From: Spongiivirga sp046524175
GTDB taxonomy: Bacteria; Bacteroidota; Bacteroidia; Flavobacteriales; Flavobacteriaceae
Assembly: GCF_046524175.1 (NCBI RefSeq)
Contig: NZ_JBEFZF010000003.1
Span: forward strand, 372,001-436,000
DNA length: 64,000 bases
Direction of reading: 5' to 3'
Shown piece by piece: positions 27,012 through 35,221 of the stretch; positions within the stretch are counted from its first letter, which is position 1; each line of letters begins with the position of its first letter. The position numbers were made by a program, and so were the translations under genes. A model generated the notes under the pieces. It ran no database searches and had not been told where the DNA came from. It worked only from the letters and a program-made list of their open reading frames with translations.

Positions 27012-28454
27012 TTACTTTTTATTTGTTGGCACAACAAGATTTAGACCAAACTGTACCGATACTTTTTGAGCATCGGCTAAGTTAGCATATCCTAATAAAT
27101 TATCAGCCATTAAATACAAGTTTACCGGTCCCAAGTGTGCGGACATCCCCGCACCTAAGTTAGTTGCAGAAAATGGGTCTGCCGTATAGGCCAACTTTAC
27201 ACGTAAACCATTAAAAAGTCTACGATAATAAAACAAACTAGCAGCTACTTTAGGACCTCTAGATCGACCTATCATAAAGGCCTGCCCTCCTACTTGATTT
27301 AAATATGTTGTTTTAGCTGTTTGCCGACAGTCGCAATCTTCACCTGTTCTAGCGACACCCCATTCATAACGCAGCGCTGCGTTAAACTTAGGCGCACGCC
27401 ATCTTGTATATGCTTTTGTTATCGTATCAATAGGAAGTGCTTCTTCTAATGCTTGAGCAACATCTTCATAATAATCAACATTTGGTTGGTTAACAGTTGG
27501 AGCACCGGGAAATAGCAATTCAAAACCGTCATAGACAAAGCTACCTTGCAATTGATAAGATTCCACGTCCTTACTGTGCCTGATAAAACCAAGATCTTGT
27601 ATGCTGGCAGCAAAACTTAGTTGCTCGTCAAATCGGTACGTAAACCCAGCATCGACCCCAATCCCGAGATTTCCACCCAATAAAGCTCTTTTCCTAAAAG
27701 TTGGTACGATATCAGCACCTTCAACTGGTGGATTAGCATCACTATCACTTCTTAATGATGCAATTCCCGAGGTTTGTACCAGTAAATCGGCATTGATTCG
27801 ATGTTCAAAAAAGTTATTATCTGATTCTCTTGTAATAAAAGTTCCTTCGTTGTTCGTGCTTGAAGCACTGGCAATATTCGAATAAATCTTAAACCTGCCT
27901 CCTACTGTAAGTTTGTTATTTACCCTTTTATTTACCCCAACATGAAAAACCGTAAGTAAATCAGCCTTCAAATTTAAATCTCCTAAACTAAACGGTACAT
28001 TAATGTTGGTAGCATTACCTTCAAAAGCCAATTTCACATAATCATTTGGCCAATACCCAAAAAAATCAAATTCCTGATACATTCCAAATGAATAACGCAC
28101 GTCATCACGATATTGACCGCCTACCTTAAAGCCAACATTAAATATTTCCAATTGTTGATTAATTGAGGTGAAATCTGTTCGGTCTAACTTTGCAATTGCA
28201 TTTCTGATTTTAATATTGATATCAACGCCATCAACAGCAAATACATCATATACGGAAACTCCTCCAGTGATACCCCCATCCACAGAGATCCCAGAAAGTA
28301 AAGGAATACCTGTATACCATTTATAATCAACTTCCTCACCAGGATTTACCATTAATGATTGTGGTATTTCCCTGAAACCAAACAATAAGTTTTTATTTTG
28401 TGCACCTGCAAACCAAAAACTTAATAACAATAGCGCTGTTATTATTTTTCTCAT
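27012..28454 (-). CDS. DUF5723-family outer-membrane beta-barrel protein
   Basis: A 480-residue protein with signal MRKIITALLLLSFWFAGAQ and a body made of alternating beta-strands typical of a barrel. It resembles DUF5723 proteins of Bacteroidota (FGFREIPQSLMVNPG near the start; repeated segments such as NNKLTVGGRFKIYSN; end VSVQFGLNLVV). Related barrels of the PorV/FadL type carry hydrophobic or secreted cargo, but no function is established for this one. Its ATG overlaps the stop of the upstream lipoprotein (ATGA), and the next gene follows after 5 bases. Confidence 0.8.
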   Translation of the reverse strand: MRKIITALLLLSFWFAGAQNKNLLFGFREIPQSLMVNPGEEVDYKWYTGIPLLSGISVDGGITGGVSVYDVFAVDGVDINIKIRNAIAKLDRTDFTSINQQLEIFNVGFKVGGQYRDDVRYSFGMYQEFDFFGYWPNDYVKLAFEGNATNINVPFSLGDLNLKADLLTVFHVGVNKRVNNKLTVGGRFKIYSNIASASSTNNEGTFITRESDNNFFEHRINADLLVQTSGIASLRSDSDANPPVEGADIVPTFRKRALLGGNLGIGVDAGFTYRFDEQLSFAASIQDLGFIRHSKDVESYQLQGSFVYDGFELLFPGAPTVNQPNVDYYEDVAQALEEALPIDTITKAYTRWRAPKFNAALRYEWGVARTGEDCDCRQTAKTTYLNQVGGQAFMIGRSRGPKVAASLFYYRRLFNGLRVKLAYTADPFSATNLGAGMSAHLGPVNLYLMADNLLGYANLADAQKVSVQFGLNLVVPTNKK

Positions 28455-29011
28455 AAATCGAAATCAAAAAAGGCAGTTGCCTTTGATTTTAAAATAAACT
28501 CGCTCATGGTGGTAGCATCAAACTGTGTTGCTGATGAGTTTATAATTGTGGCAGTAAGTATTATGTTTCTTGATGAAGTAAATTGTTGCAATGAAGCATC
28601 TTCAAAAACCTCTGTTCTATCAACAATTATGGGATTTGCAAGAGATCCCTGTGGTATAGGAATATCAAACTGGTATTGTGGATTAAAATCTTCGTCAACC
28701 AATAAAAAATTAAGGTTAAAATCGGCTTCAACACTATTTTCGATATTAAATGCAAGCTCTGCTCTAATAACATTTTCAGTAAAAAAATCTTCACCGATAA
28801 CATCAAAACCTAAAGTATCAACAATAGATTGGTTTTGTATGATTCCCGGTTGAGCATATTGTAATGGGCTAGCAGAAAAAGTAACCAAACTTGCGGTTAA
28901 CACCGGTTGAATACTTAAGTCTTTAGCTTGTTCAAAATCTACTTGTTTTGTACATGCAGCAGCGCAAAAAACAATGAGTACCACTAAAATTGATCGCAGC
29001 AAATTCTTCAT
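28451..29011 (-). CDS. Small lipoprotein of unknown function upstream of DUF5723
   Basis: A 186-residue lipoprotein starting MKNLLRSILVVLIVF with lipobox AAAC (Cys 20). An alternative in-frame ATG two codons upstream (29017) cannot be excluded. The mature part is beta-rich (ELAFNIENSVEADFNLNFLL, RNIILTATIINSS) and may be an Ig-like fold. It is the first gene of a three-gene operon and overlaps the DUF5723 gene by 4 bases. Coupled expression suggests it partners that barrel on the periplasmic or outer side. Confidence 0.72.
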   Translation of the reverse strand: MKNLLRSILVVLIVFCAAACTKQVDFEQAKDLSIQPVLTASLVTFSASPLQYAQPGIIQNQSIVDTLGFDVIGEDFFTENVIRAELAFNIENSVEADFNLNFLLVDEDFNPQYQFDIPIPQGSLANPIIVDRTEVFEDASLQQFTSSRNIILTATIINSSATQFDATTMSEFILKSKATAFFDFDL

Positions 29012-29059
29012 ATGCATTAAAACGGGCGTGATGATAAAATAGTATTAAATACTATTTAA

Positions 29060-29749
29060 TTAGAAGTGATTTTTAAGCTGTATCAGTCTTGAGACATGAA
29101 AATCAGCTCTTTGGTTATTTAGATCGGGTTCAAAATGAATAGCATGCATCCCAACAGCAGTGGCCCCTTGAATATCAGCTTCGATATTATCTCCAATCAT
29201 TACAGCGTTTTGTGGTTGTACTTGAGCAGTTTTTAGGGCAAACTCGAAAATTTTGGGGTTTGGTTTTTTAACACCTACAGATTCTGAATCTACAATGATA
29301 TTAAAATAGTGACTAATCTTACTGGTTTCCATTTTTACACGTTGAACTTCCCTGAAACCATTAGTAATAATATGTAGTTTGTAATTTGGTTTTAAATAAT
29401 CTAGAATTTCATAGGTACCTTCAAATAAATGATCGTTATCTGGTAGTTTTTCAATGTAGTCATGAGAAAGTTGGTGTATCAAACGATCAGTTGCAGGAAA
29501 TTTAATTAGATCAAATGTTTTTTTTAATCGACTATACCTTAAATCTTCTTTAGTAATACGTTCTTCTCGGTACAATTTCCAATATTCAAAATTAATAGGA
29601 ACGTATACTCTAAGAAAGTCATCTAATGATATTGACAATGAATTTTTAGAGAATATTTTTTGAAACGTAAGAGCAGAATTTTTTTCAAAATCCCAAAGGG
29701 TATGATCCAAATCAAAAAAGATATCAGTAACTCTATTTTTTAGAACCAA
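29060..29749 (-). CDS. YjjG-family HAD nucleotidase
   Basis: Haloacid-dehalogenase phosphatases of the YjjG group remove phosphate from pyrimidine nucleoside monophosphates, including damaged ones. The 229-residue product has HAD motif I DLDHT at 13-17 (nucleophile Asp13, acid/base Asp15), motif II ITNG, a motif III lysine in the VGVKKPNP stretch, and motif IV IGDNIEAD. The WDFEKNS stretch after motif I fits the YjjG subgroup. It overlaps the upstream gene by 17 bases, so the two are co-expressed. Exact substrate is inferred. Confidence 0.87.
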   Translation of the reverse strand: MVLKNRVTDIFFDLDHTLWDFEKNSALTFQKIFSKNSLSISLDDFLRVYVPINFEYWKLYREERITKEDLRYSRLKKTFDLIKFPATDRLIHQLSHDYIEKLPDNDHLFEGTYEILDYLKPNYKLHIITNGFREVQRVKMETSKISHYFNIIVDSESVGVKKPNPKIFEFALKTAQVQPQNAVMIGDNIEADIQGATAVGMHAIHFEPDLNNQRADFHVSRLIQLKNHF

Positions 29750-31037
29750 AGCGTTGTAATGTTTTAATATATATTTCTCGCCAGCCTTTCCACTCGTTTT
29801 CTATTAAGGTGGTGTTATGTAATTTAAAAACAAAATTACCATTTACCGCTTCAATGACCTCACCTATTCTTGTTATTTTATCAATAATTTGTTGGGTATT
29901 ACCAATCTCTTTTAAAGCAAAATCTGTAGTAACCACAGGGTTTATTTTAAGTGGTGTTGGCATCTCAGCGCCTATATCATAAAAGTAAAAAGGTGTACAT
30001 GTACCAGCTCTAAAGCCTATAGTATTTGGGTATCCCATGGTATAATCTTCATTCACTTCGGCATCAATCAAGTTGCGATAGGTATCGGGAAAATCGAGTT
30101 TGTTATAGTGCTGCATTACCCTAACAACTGGCCGATGTATAAGGTCTGAAAGTCGTTTACGTTCCTTTTTTAATACATCGATATTTGAAAAAGCCTCGTA
30201 AGAAACCAACAAACTGGTTATCGCATAATCAGAAACCGATTTAATTAATGATCGAAATACGTTGCTATAAACTGATATATTTTTATCGTAGGTAGCATAC
30301 TTTGCAAACAGGAAAAAATAAATTGCTTTTACCTTGTACGTAAGATGCAGATTAATAAAATCATCGAAAGTGTCATAGGGATCTTTTTTGATACCAAATA
30401 GTACCGCATATCGAAGTAGTACCTTACGCAACCGAAATCGAAACAGGTCGCCAAAAGTACCTGAAATAGTTCTCAAAATCCCCACTTTTCGATACCCAAA
30501 CACCAACGGTACCGATATAACAGGTGTAAATTGAAAAGGTGTTTGTTTTACGTTTAACTCAGGAAAACGTTCTTGTAAAATACCTAGTAGTTTATAAGCC
30601 CATATATCTATAACAGGCTGTTCAAGAAACTTATGTTTAAAAGCTAAACTTTCATTTACCGGATAGCGCCCATGCTCGTCTTTAACATGTGGTATATACT
30701 CCTCATATCTACTTAGCAAATAAAAAGTAGCGGCAAAAATATCATATGGCAAAATACTTTTATCACTATTTGTTGAAAAAAAGCAAGCTACTTGATCCCA
30801 TTGCTGTACATTGATCTCAACATCACCCACACCATGATCAAACAAAAGCTCATGACTCTTTACAAAAAACTCATTTTGCAACGGTTGTTTTGTATAGGTC
30901 ATTTTTAAAGGGCCATGTGCTATAAACTCTTCAACTCTGGTGGTGAATTCAATGGGTATTTTAAGTACACGAGTAAACACATGCTTAAAAGCATATCGAA
31001 GGCGAGGGGTTAGTTTGTGTGTGTATATTAATAGCAT
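29733..31037 (-). CDS. Polysaccharide-deacetylase-like protein, probably catalytically inactive
   Basis: A 434-residue protein resembling the flavobacterial family with an N-terminal DUF7033-type region (about 1-165) and a NodB-like deacetylase region (about 168-360). Family landmarks are present: YLLSRYEEY near 106-114, KKDPYDTF near 217-224 and DYTMGYPNTIGFRAGTCTPF at 331-350. The places where I expect the metal-binding aspartates and histidine of active members read PVISVPLVF (172-180) and SLLVSY (275-280) instead of DxD- and HPSY-type motifs. It is therefore probably a pseudoenzyme. It overlaps the YjjG gene by 17 bases. No signal peptide is seen. Confidence 0.72.
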   Translation of the reverse strand: MLLIYTHKLTPRLRYAFKHVFTRVLKIPIEFTTRVEEFIAHGPLKMTYTKQPLQNEFFVKSHELLFDHGVGDVEINVQQWDQVACFFSTNSDKSILPYDIFAATFYLLSRYEEYIPHVKDEHGRYPVNESLAFKHKFLEQPVIDIWAYKLLGILQERFPELNVKQTPFQFTPVISVPLVFGYRKVGILRTISGTFGDLFRFRLRKVLLRYAVLFGIKKDPYDTFDDFINLHLTYKVKAIYFFLFAKYATYDKNISVYSNVFRSLIKSVSDYAITSLLVSYEAFSNIDVLKKERKRLSDLIHRPVVRVMQHYNKLDFPDTYRNLIDAEVNEDYTMGYPNTIGFRAGTCTPFYFYDIGAEMPTPLKINPVVTTDFALKEIGNTQQIIDKITRIGEVIEAVNGNFVFKLHNTTLIENEWKGWREIYIKTLQRFGSKK

Positions 31038-31166
31038 AGATGCGCTATACGGGCTTAGAAAGCTTAAAAATAGTGTTTTGCTTACTATTTTTGTTCTTAA
31101 TACTACTTTTGAACACAGTATTTACGCAATTTGTCACTGCTTCCCGCTAATTGGGTAATTTGAAGA

Positions 31167-31865
31167 TTACATTAAATCACTATCGACAAAACTACAATAA
31201 CCACTATCGGCAATAATAATGTGGTCCAGCACCTTGATATCAACACTTTTTGCCGCTAGCTTTAGTTTTCGGGTAGTTTCGATATCGGCTTTACTGGGTT
31301 TTAGCGTTCCTGAAGGATGGTTATGAACTAAAATAATTCCGACAGCATTTAATGTTAGTGCTTTTTTAAGTACCAGACGTGTATCGACAATTGTTTGACT
31401 AATACCACCCTTACTTAGCTGCATTTTATGTAACACTCGATTTGCGTGGTTTAAATAAATAATCCAAAACTCCTCATGATCAAGGTCGACCAGCAAAGGT
31501 CTCATTAAAGCATTTATATGTTTACTAGATGTTATTTGGGTAATTTGCTCCACATTTTCCACTCCTCTTCTCCTACCCAATTCAAGCGCAGCAGCAATCG
31601 AAATTGCCTTGGCCTCACCAATACCTTTAAATTTCATCAATTCATGAATAGAAAGTTTCCCCAAATCTTGCAGATTGTTGTTAACACTTCCTAATATTCG
31701 CTTACTCAAGTCAACCGCACTTTCATTTTTATTTCCCGATCCGATTAGAATAGCTATTAACTCCGTACTGGTCAAAACCGAACGTCCCTGCTGTAAGAGC
31801 TTTTCCCGTGGCCGATCATCTACCGACCAATTTTTAATAGAAAAGGACTCTTTCTGTTTACCCAT
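31167..31865 (-). CDS. radC: RadC-family JAB/MPN domain protein
   Basis: The 232-residue product has the full RadC layout: N-terminal helix-hairpin-helix with FKGIGEAKAISIAAALELGRR (about 75-95) and a C-terminal JAMM metalloprotease-like domain with HNHPSG and a downstream Asp (about 173-186). RadC proteins were once linked to DNA repair, but the role of the chromosomal copies is unsettled. Start ATG at 31865. It is divergent from the DUF1569 gene. It is chromosomal in a housekeeping neighbourhood, with no mobile-element genes nearby. Confidence 0.93.
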   Translation of the reverse strand: MGKQKESFSIKNWSVDDRPREKLLQQGRSVLTSTELIAILIGSGNKNESAVDLSKRILGSVNNNLQDLGKLSIHELMKFKGIGEAKAISIAAALELGRRRGVENVEQITQITSSKHINALMRPLLVDLDHEEFWIIYLNHANRVLHKMQLSKGGISQTIVDTRLVLKKALTLNAVGIILVHNHPSGTLKPSKADIETTRKLKLAAKSVDIKVLDHIIIADSGYCSFVDSDLM

Positions 31866-31942
31866 GAGTAGTTTTTCTCTAAATATAATAAACTTAGAAA
31901 AAAGTGATAATTTTAAATACTAATAATAAGAATACTAGGTCA

Positions 31943-32392
31943 ATGAAATCATTATTAAGTGAAGGGGCATACAAGGAGATAAAAAGCAGAATCTCAAACT
32001 TGAACGAACAGTCTCATGCCACCTGGGGTACTATGAATGTAGCACAGATGTGTAAACATTGTCAATTTGCGCTGGAAGTACCATTAGAAAAAAAGGTCAT
32101 GCCTACTCCAAATCCGTTAATGAAACTAGTATTTAAAAGCTTTAAAAGTTCCATGTATAATGATAAACCTTGGAAGAAAGGCTTACCTACACCTAAAACC
32201 TTTATGGTAAAGGAAACCCCTGATTTTGAAGAGGAGCGGTCCAAGCTTAATATTTTGGTCGATGAATTTTATGCTAAAAATGACCAAGAAAATTGGATAA
32301 AGCATCCGGCTTTTGGAAACTTCACTCCGGATCAATGGGGCAAATTGCAATACAAGCATTTAGATCACCACCTAAGGCAATTTAACGTTTAA
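31943..32392 (+). CDS. DUF1569-family (DinB-like) protein
   Basis: A 149-residue cytosolic protein with MKSLLSEGAYKEIKSRI at the start and TWGTMNVAQMCKHCQFALE near residues 26-44, the pattern of DUF1569, a DinB-like four-helix family. The C-terminal HPAFGNFTPDQWGKLQYKHL is also typical, including the histidines that bind metal in DinB folds. The start is the ATG at 31943, preceded by AGGTC; a GTG 13 codons upstream is less likely. The function of the family is not established. Confidence 0.8.
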   Translation: MKSLLSEGAYKEIKSRISNLNEQSHATWGTMNVAQMCKHCQFALEVPLEKKVMPTPNPLMKLVFKSFKSSMYNDKPWKKGLPTPKTFMVKETPDFEEERSKLNILVDEFYAKNDQENWIKHPAFGNFTPDQWGKLQYKHLDHHLRQFNV

Positions 32393-32486
32393 GTATAGTT
32401 TTTTATCGATTTTTTAAAATGTCCCAGATAATATAGCGTTATCATTTAGGTTATGCAGAGAAATCGCTAAACTAACTGTTTGCTAA

Positions 32487-32521
32487 CGTCAAAAAACAAA
32501 TTTTATTATTGTATTTTGACG
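32487..32521. repeat. Inverted repeat upstream of the small membrane protein gene
   Basis: CGTCAAAA (32487-32494) and TTTTGACG (32514-32521) are perfect inverted repeats 19 bases apart. A further AACGTC follows at 32528-32533 and also begins the first arm (32485-32490). It lies about 50 bases above the -7 box, so an operator or leader structure is possible. Confidence 0.45.
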
Positions 32522-32573
32522 ATGATTAACGTCTTTTAATCGGTAAAACAGTTAAAATTGTTCAACTTTAGCC

Positions 32574-32581
32574 TATCTTTG
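32574..32581 (+). promoter_or_regulatory. -7 promoter box of the 53-residue membrane protein gene
   Basis: TATCTTTG matches TAxxTTTG exactly, 36 bases before the ATG at 32618. No TTTG at the ideal distance; GTTA lies there instead. Confidence 0.5.
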
Positions 32582-32617
32582 TTTAATAAATTAAGTTCAA
32601 TTTAAAAACCTTTTATT

Positions 32618-32779
32618 ATGGGGGCACTATTAGTATTAAAGGAAGCTTATAGAAGAAAGCTTGCGAATGTAAAGGGCATTGAAGCCGTTACAGTAAAAAC
32701 CTTTACTTGGGTTTATTTGACGTTGATTGCATTAGGTCTTTTGACTTTCGCATACAACGCAATCGTAAAATTTCTTTAA
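32618..32779 (+). CDS. Small single-span membrane protein, 53 residues
   Basis: A short gene starting MGALLVLKEAYRRKLANVKG, with a basic amphipathic N-terminal part (about 1-28) and one hydrophobic segment (about 31-50, WVYLTLIALGLLTFAYNAIV). It has its own promoter-like box (32574-32581) and is followed by a strong terminator at 32822-32857, which supports a real gene. The predicted topology is N-terminus in the cytosol. No family is recognised. It may be a membrane-associated regulator or subunit. Confidence 0.7.
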   Translation: MGALLVLKEAYRRKLANVKGIEAVTVKTFTWVYLTLIALGLLTFAYNAIVKFL

Positions 32780-32821
32780 TTAAGCATCTAACGCGTATGA
32801 AATAAAATTACTTTATTTTAG

Positions 32822-32857
32822 AAACCCTGACAAACATCACATCGTCAGGGTTTTTTT
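32822..32857 (+). terminator. Rho-independent terminator after the small membrane protein gene
   Basis: AAACCCTGAC (32822-32831) and GTCAGGGTTT (32844-32853) form a 10-bp stem with a 12-base loop, followed by further T. It lies between two convergent genes and may work in both directions. Confidence 0.88.
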
Positions 32858-32868
32858 ATGGCCAAATT

Positions 32869-34224
32869 TTAGGCTATAAGCTTTTCAAACTGCATTTGGT
32901 CGATTCCACCATAATTACCAGAGCTCATTAATAACAATGAGGTATTTATAAAATCTTGTTCTTTTAAAAAAGAATGGAATGTCTCGGGTTGAGTGAATAC
33001 TCTTAAATCTTCTCTCTTAAAGGCATCTTTTATTTCAGTTTCGCTTAAATTGTCAAGCCTTTTAATGGCTACCGCTTTTGGTGAATAAAATACTACAGCG
33101 AGGTCAGCAGCAGCCAACGCACCCTCATATTCTTCAATGAAATCCTTATTTAAACTACTGTACGTATGCAACTCAAGGCAAGCGATAAGCTTTCTGTTAT
33201 GATACTGTTGTTTTACAGCAATAGTCGTCGCCTTTACCTTGGATGGTGCATGCGCAAAATCTTTAAATATTATAGAGTTTTTATTTTTGGCAATTTGTTC
33301 TAATCGTTTTGAAGCCCCTTTAAAACTTGCGATCGCGTCGTAAAAATCTGCTTCATCAACACCCATATGCTGACATATCCATTTCGCTCCAGCCAGATTA
33401 TTCATATTATGTGCTCCGAAAATCTCAATTGGAACATCTCCTTCAACCGTTTCAAGTAAAGTCGTGCCATGCTCTACCCGGTAAGATGGAGTTGTATAAG
33501 CATTTCTTTTAATAGTGTTTTCAGAATCTTCAACGATACGCTTTACTTCAGGATCTTCCTCATTGTACACTATGATTCCGCCATTTACTATGGTATCAAC
33601 AAATATTTCAAACTGCTTTGTATAATCATCAAATGTCGGAAACACATTAATATGATCCCATGCGATGCCACTTAATAACGCAATGTTAGGTTTATATAAA
33701 TGAAACTTTGGTCGTCTATCAATTGGTGATGACAGGTACTCATCACCTTCAAGTATCATAAAATCATTATCATCTGTAATCTTTACCATTGTATCAAAAC
33801 CCTCCAACTGTGCTCCCACCATATAGTCTACATCGCGATTATAATACTCCATTACGTGCAAAATCATACTGGTAATTGTGGTTTTACCGTGACTACCACC
33901 AATGACCACTCGAGTTTTATTTTTTGATTGTTGATACAAAAACTCCGGGTACGAATAAATAGGTATTTCAAGTTCTTGCGCCTTTTTAAGTTCGGGATTA
34001 TCGATTTGCGCATGCATTCCCAAGATTACCGCATTTATGTCTGTAGTTATGTTCTCGGGAAACCATCCTTCGTGCTCAGGAAGCAATCCTGCATTCGCAA
34101 GTCTTGATCGGGAAGGTTCAAAAATGACATCGTCGCTACCGCTTACCGTATCTCCTTTTTGATGTAATGCCAGTGCCAAATTGTGCATCGCACTGCCACC
34201 GATAGCTATAAAATGATATCGCAT
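32869..34224 (-). CDS. mpl: UDP-N-acetylmuramate:L-Ala-gamma-D-Glu-meso-DAP ligase (Mpl)
   Basis: Mpl is a cytosolic Mur ligase that recycles murein tripeptide by joining it to UDP-MurNAc with ATP. The 451-residue product starts MRYHFIAIGGSAMHNLALAL, the Mpl-type N-terminal nucleotide fold. The ATP loop GGSHGKTT is at 109-116, followed by the Mur ligase DEYLSSPID stretch near 164-172 and the HNMNNLAGA region. The C-terminal domain has KDFAHAPSKVKAT. The N-terminal sequence and DEY motif separate it from MurC. It stands alone downstream of the TPR gene. Confidence 0.9.
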   Translation of the reverse strand: MRYHFIAIGGSAMHNLALALHQKGDTVSGSDDVIFEPSRSRLANAGLLPEHEGWFPENITTDINAVILGMHAQIDNPELKKAQELEIPIYSYPEFLYQQSKNKTRVVIGGSHGKTTITSMILHVMEYYNRDVDYMVGAQLEGFDTMVKITDDNDFMILEGDEYLSSPIDRRPKFHLYKPNIALLSGIAWDHINVFPTFDDYTKQFEIFVDTIVNGGIIVYNEEDPEVKRIVEDSENTIKRNAYTTPSYRVEHGTTLLETVEGDVPIEIFGAHNMNNLAGAKWICQHMGVDEADFYDAIASFKGASKRLEQIAKNKNSIIFKDFAHAPSKVKATTIAVKQQYHNRKLIACLELHTYSSLNKDFIEEYEGALAAADLAVVFYSPKAVAIKRLDNLSETEIKDAFKREDLRVFTQPETFHSFLKEQDFINTSLLLMSSGNYGGIDQMQFEKLIA

Positions 34225-34282
34225 AATTAGTTTTTGGTAAATATAATGTTGGAAACGTGATTTTGAAAAGTGTATTCAATAA

Positions 34283-35161
34283 TTAAAGCGCTAAAATAAT
34301 GCCTTCTTCTTTCTTAGAATACTTGGCCACTTCTTTATTTTTTTTTGCTTTATTTAAATAGGCAAGCGCTTTCTTTTTATCCTTCTTTAATCGATATGCT
34401 TTAGCACAATAAAAGTAAGCCCATTCTTTAGCAACACTATCACTTCTTTTATGTTTTTTAATAAACCAATCAAGGTGCTTTAATGCGAGATCTATACCCT
34501 GATTATTGTTTATTGCCGCTTTGGCCAATTGGTAGTGAATAGTATTGCGCTTATATGATTCTGAGATCAAGTTACAGCTCATCAATGCCAACTTCTGATA
34601 CTTTTTCTCAAGCTCATACTGCTTTTTGTAATTTGCAATGTATGCTTTTGCCAAGTGCCCTTCAACTTCAGAAATTGAAGCAAGTTCTTCGGCATACAAC
34701 TCAGCTTTTTTATAGCTACCTCCAATGATGCCGGGTAATTGTAAATAGGTTTCTAATAACGCCCATCTCGCATCAATATGCTTATTGTCAAGTACTGCTG
34801 CCTTATGAAAAGCCTTCTTCATTTTCTTCACCAATCCTAGTGCCGACAACTTGTTCTCTAACGCTTTCATCCCCAAAACACCTCCATACCAATAGTGGAA
34901 ATCAGCATTATTTGTTTTAATTGTTGTTAGTAGTTTATAGTGATTAATGGCACTATCCCAGTCTTTGTTATTACCCGCAATATGGCCTAAGTAAGTATGA
35001 GCTACTATGTTTTGTGAATTGTTAGCAAGTAGTTCGTTTGCCAATTGACGTGTTTTTTCAAACTGTTTTGTTTCAAAAGCTAATTTGACTGCCGTTTCTT
35101 TATCATTTTGAGCGAAAGTGAGTTTAGAAATGCATAACACGAACATCAACAATTTTCTCAT
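34283..35161 (-). CDS. Secreted TPR-repeat protein
   Basis: A 292-residue protein with a signal peptide ending at TFAQ (residue 18) and a body of helical TPR-like repeats, for example IVAHTYLGHIAGNNKDWDSA, ADFHYWYGGVLGM and HIDARWALLETYLQLP. It is basic and lysine-rich, especially at the C-terminus. TPR proteins serve as protein-docking scaffolds; here a periplasmic location is expected. It follows obgE on the same strand after about 60 bases, but a functional link is not evident. Confidence 0.8.
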   Translation of the reverse strand: MRKLLMFVLCISKLTFAQNDKETAVKLAFETKQFEKTRQLANELLANNSQNIVAHTYLGHIAGNNKDWDSAINHYKLLTTIKTNNADFHYWYGGVLGMKALENKLSALGLVKKMKKAFHKAAVLDNKHIDARWALLETYLQLPGIIGGSYKKAELYAEELASISEVEGHLAKAYIANYKKQYELEKKYQKLALMSCNLISESYKRNTIHYQLAKAAINNNQGIDLALKHLDWFIKKHKRSDSVAKEWAYFYCAKAYRLKKDKKKALAYLNKAKKNKEVAKYSKKEEGIILAL

Positions 35162-35221
35162 GTAACGGTTTTTATCAATTAACGTAAATGTGTAGCAAAG
35201 CGTTTAAATGCAATGTTAAAT

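Noticed and set aside
30940..31158. Plus-strand open frame of 72 codons between the deacetylase-like gene and radC
   Set aside because: It overlaps the start of the deacetylase-like gene, has no signal, motif or promoter support, and reads as non-coding.
31167..31865. radC as a sign of a mobile or defence island
   Set aside because: No integrase, transposase or phage gene is nearby and the neighbours are housekeeping genes.
31904..31942. GTG start for the DUF1569 gene 13 codons upstream
   Set aside because: The added residues are Asn/Thr-rich and unlike the family start; the ATG at 31943 has AGGTC just before it.
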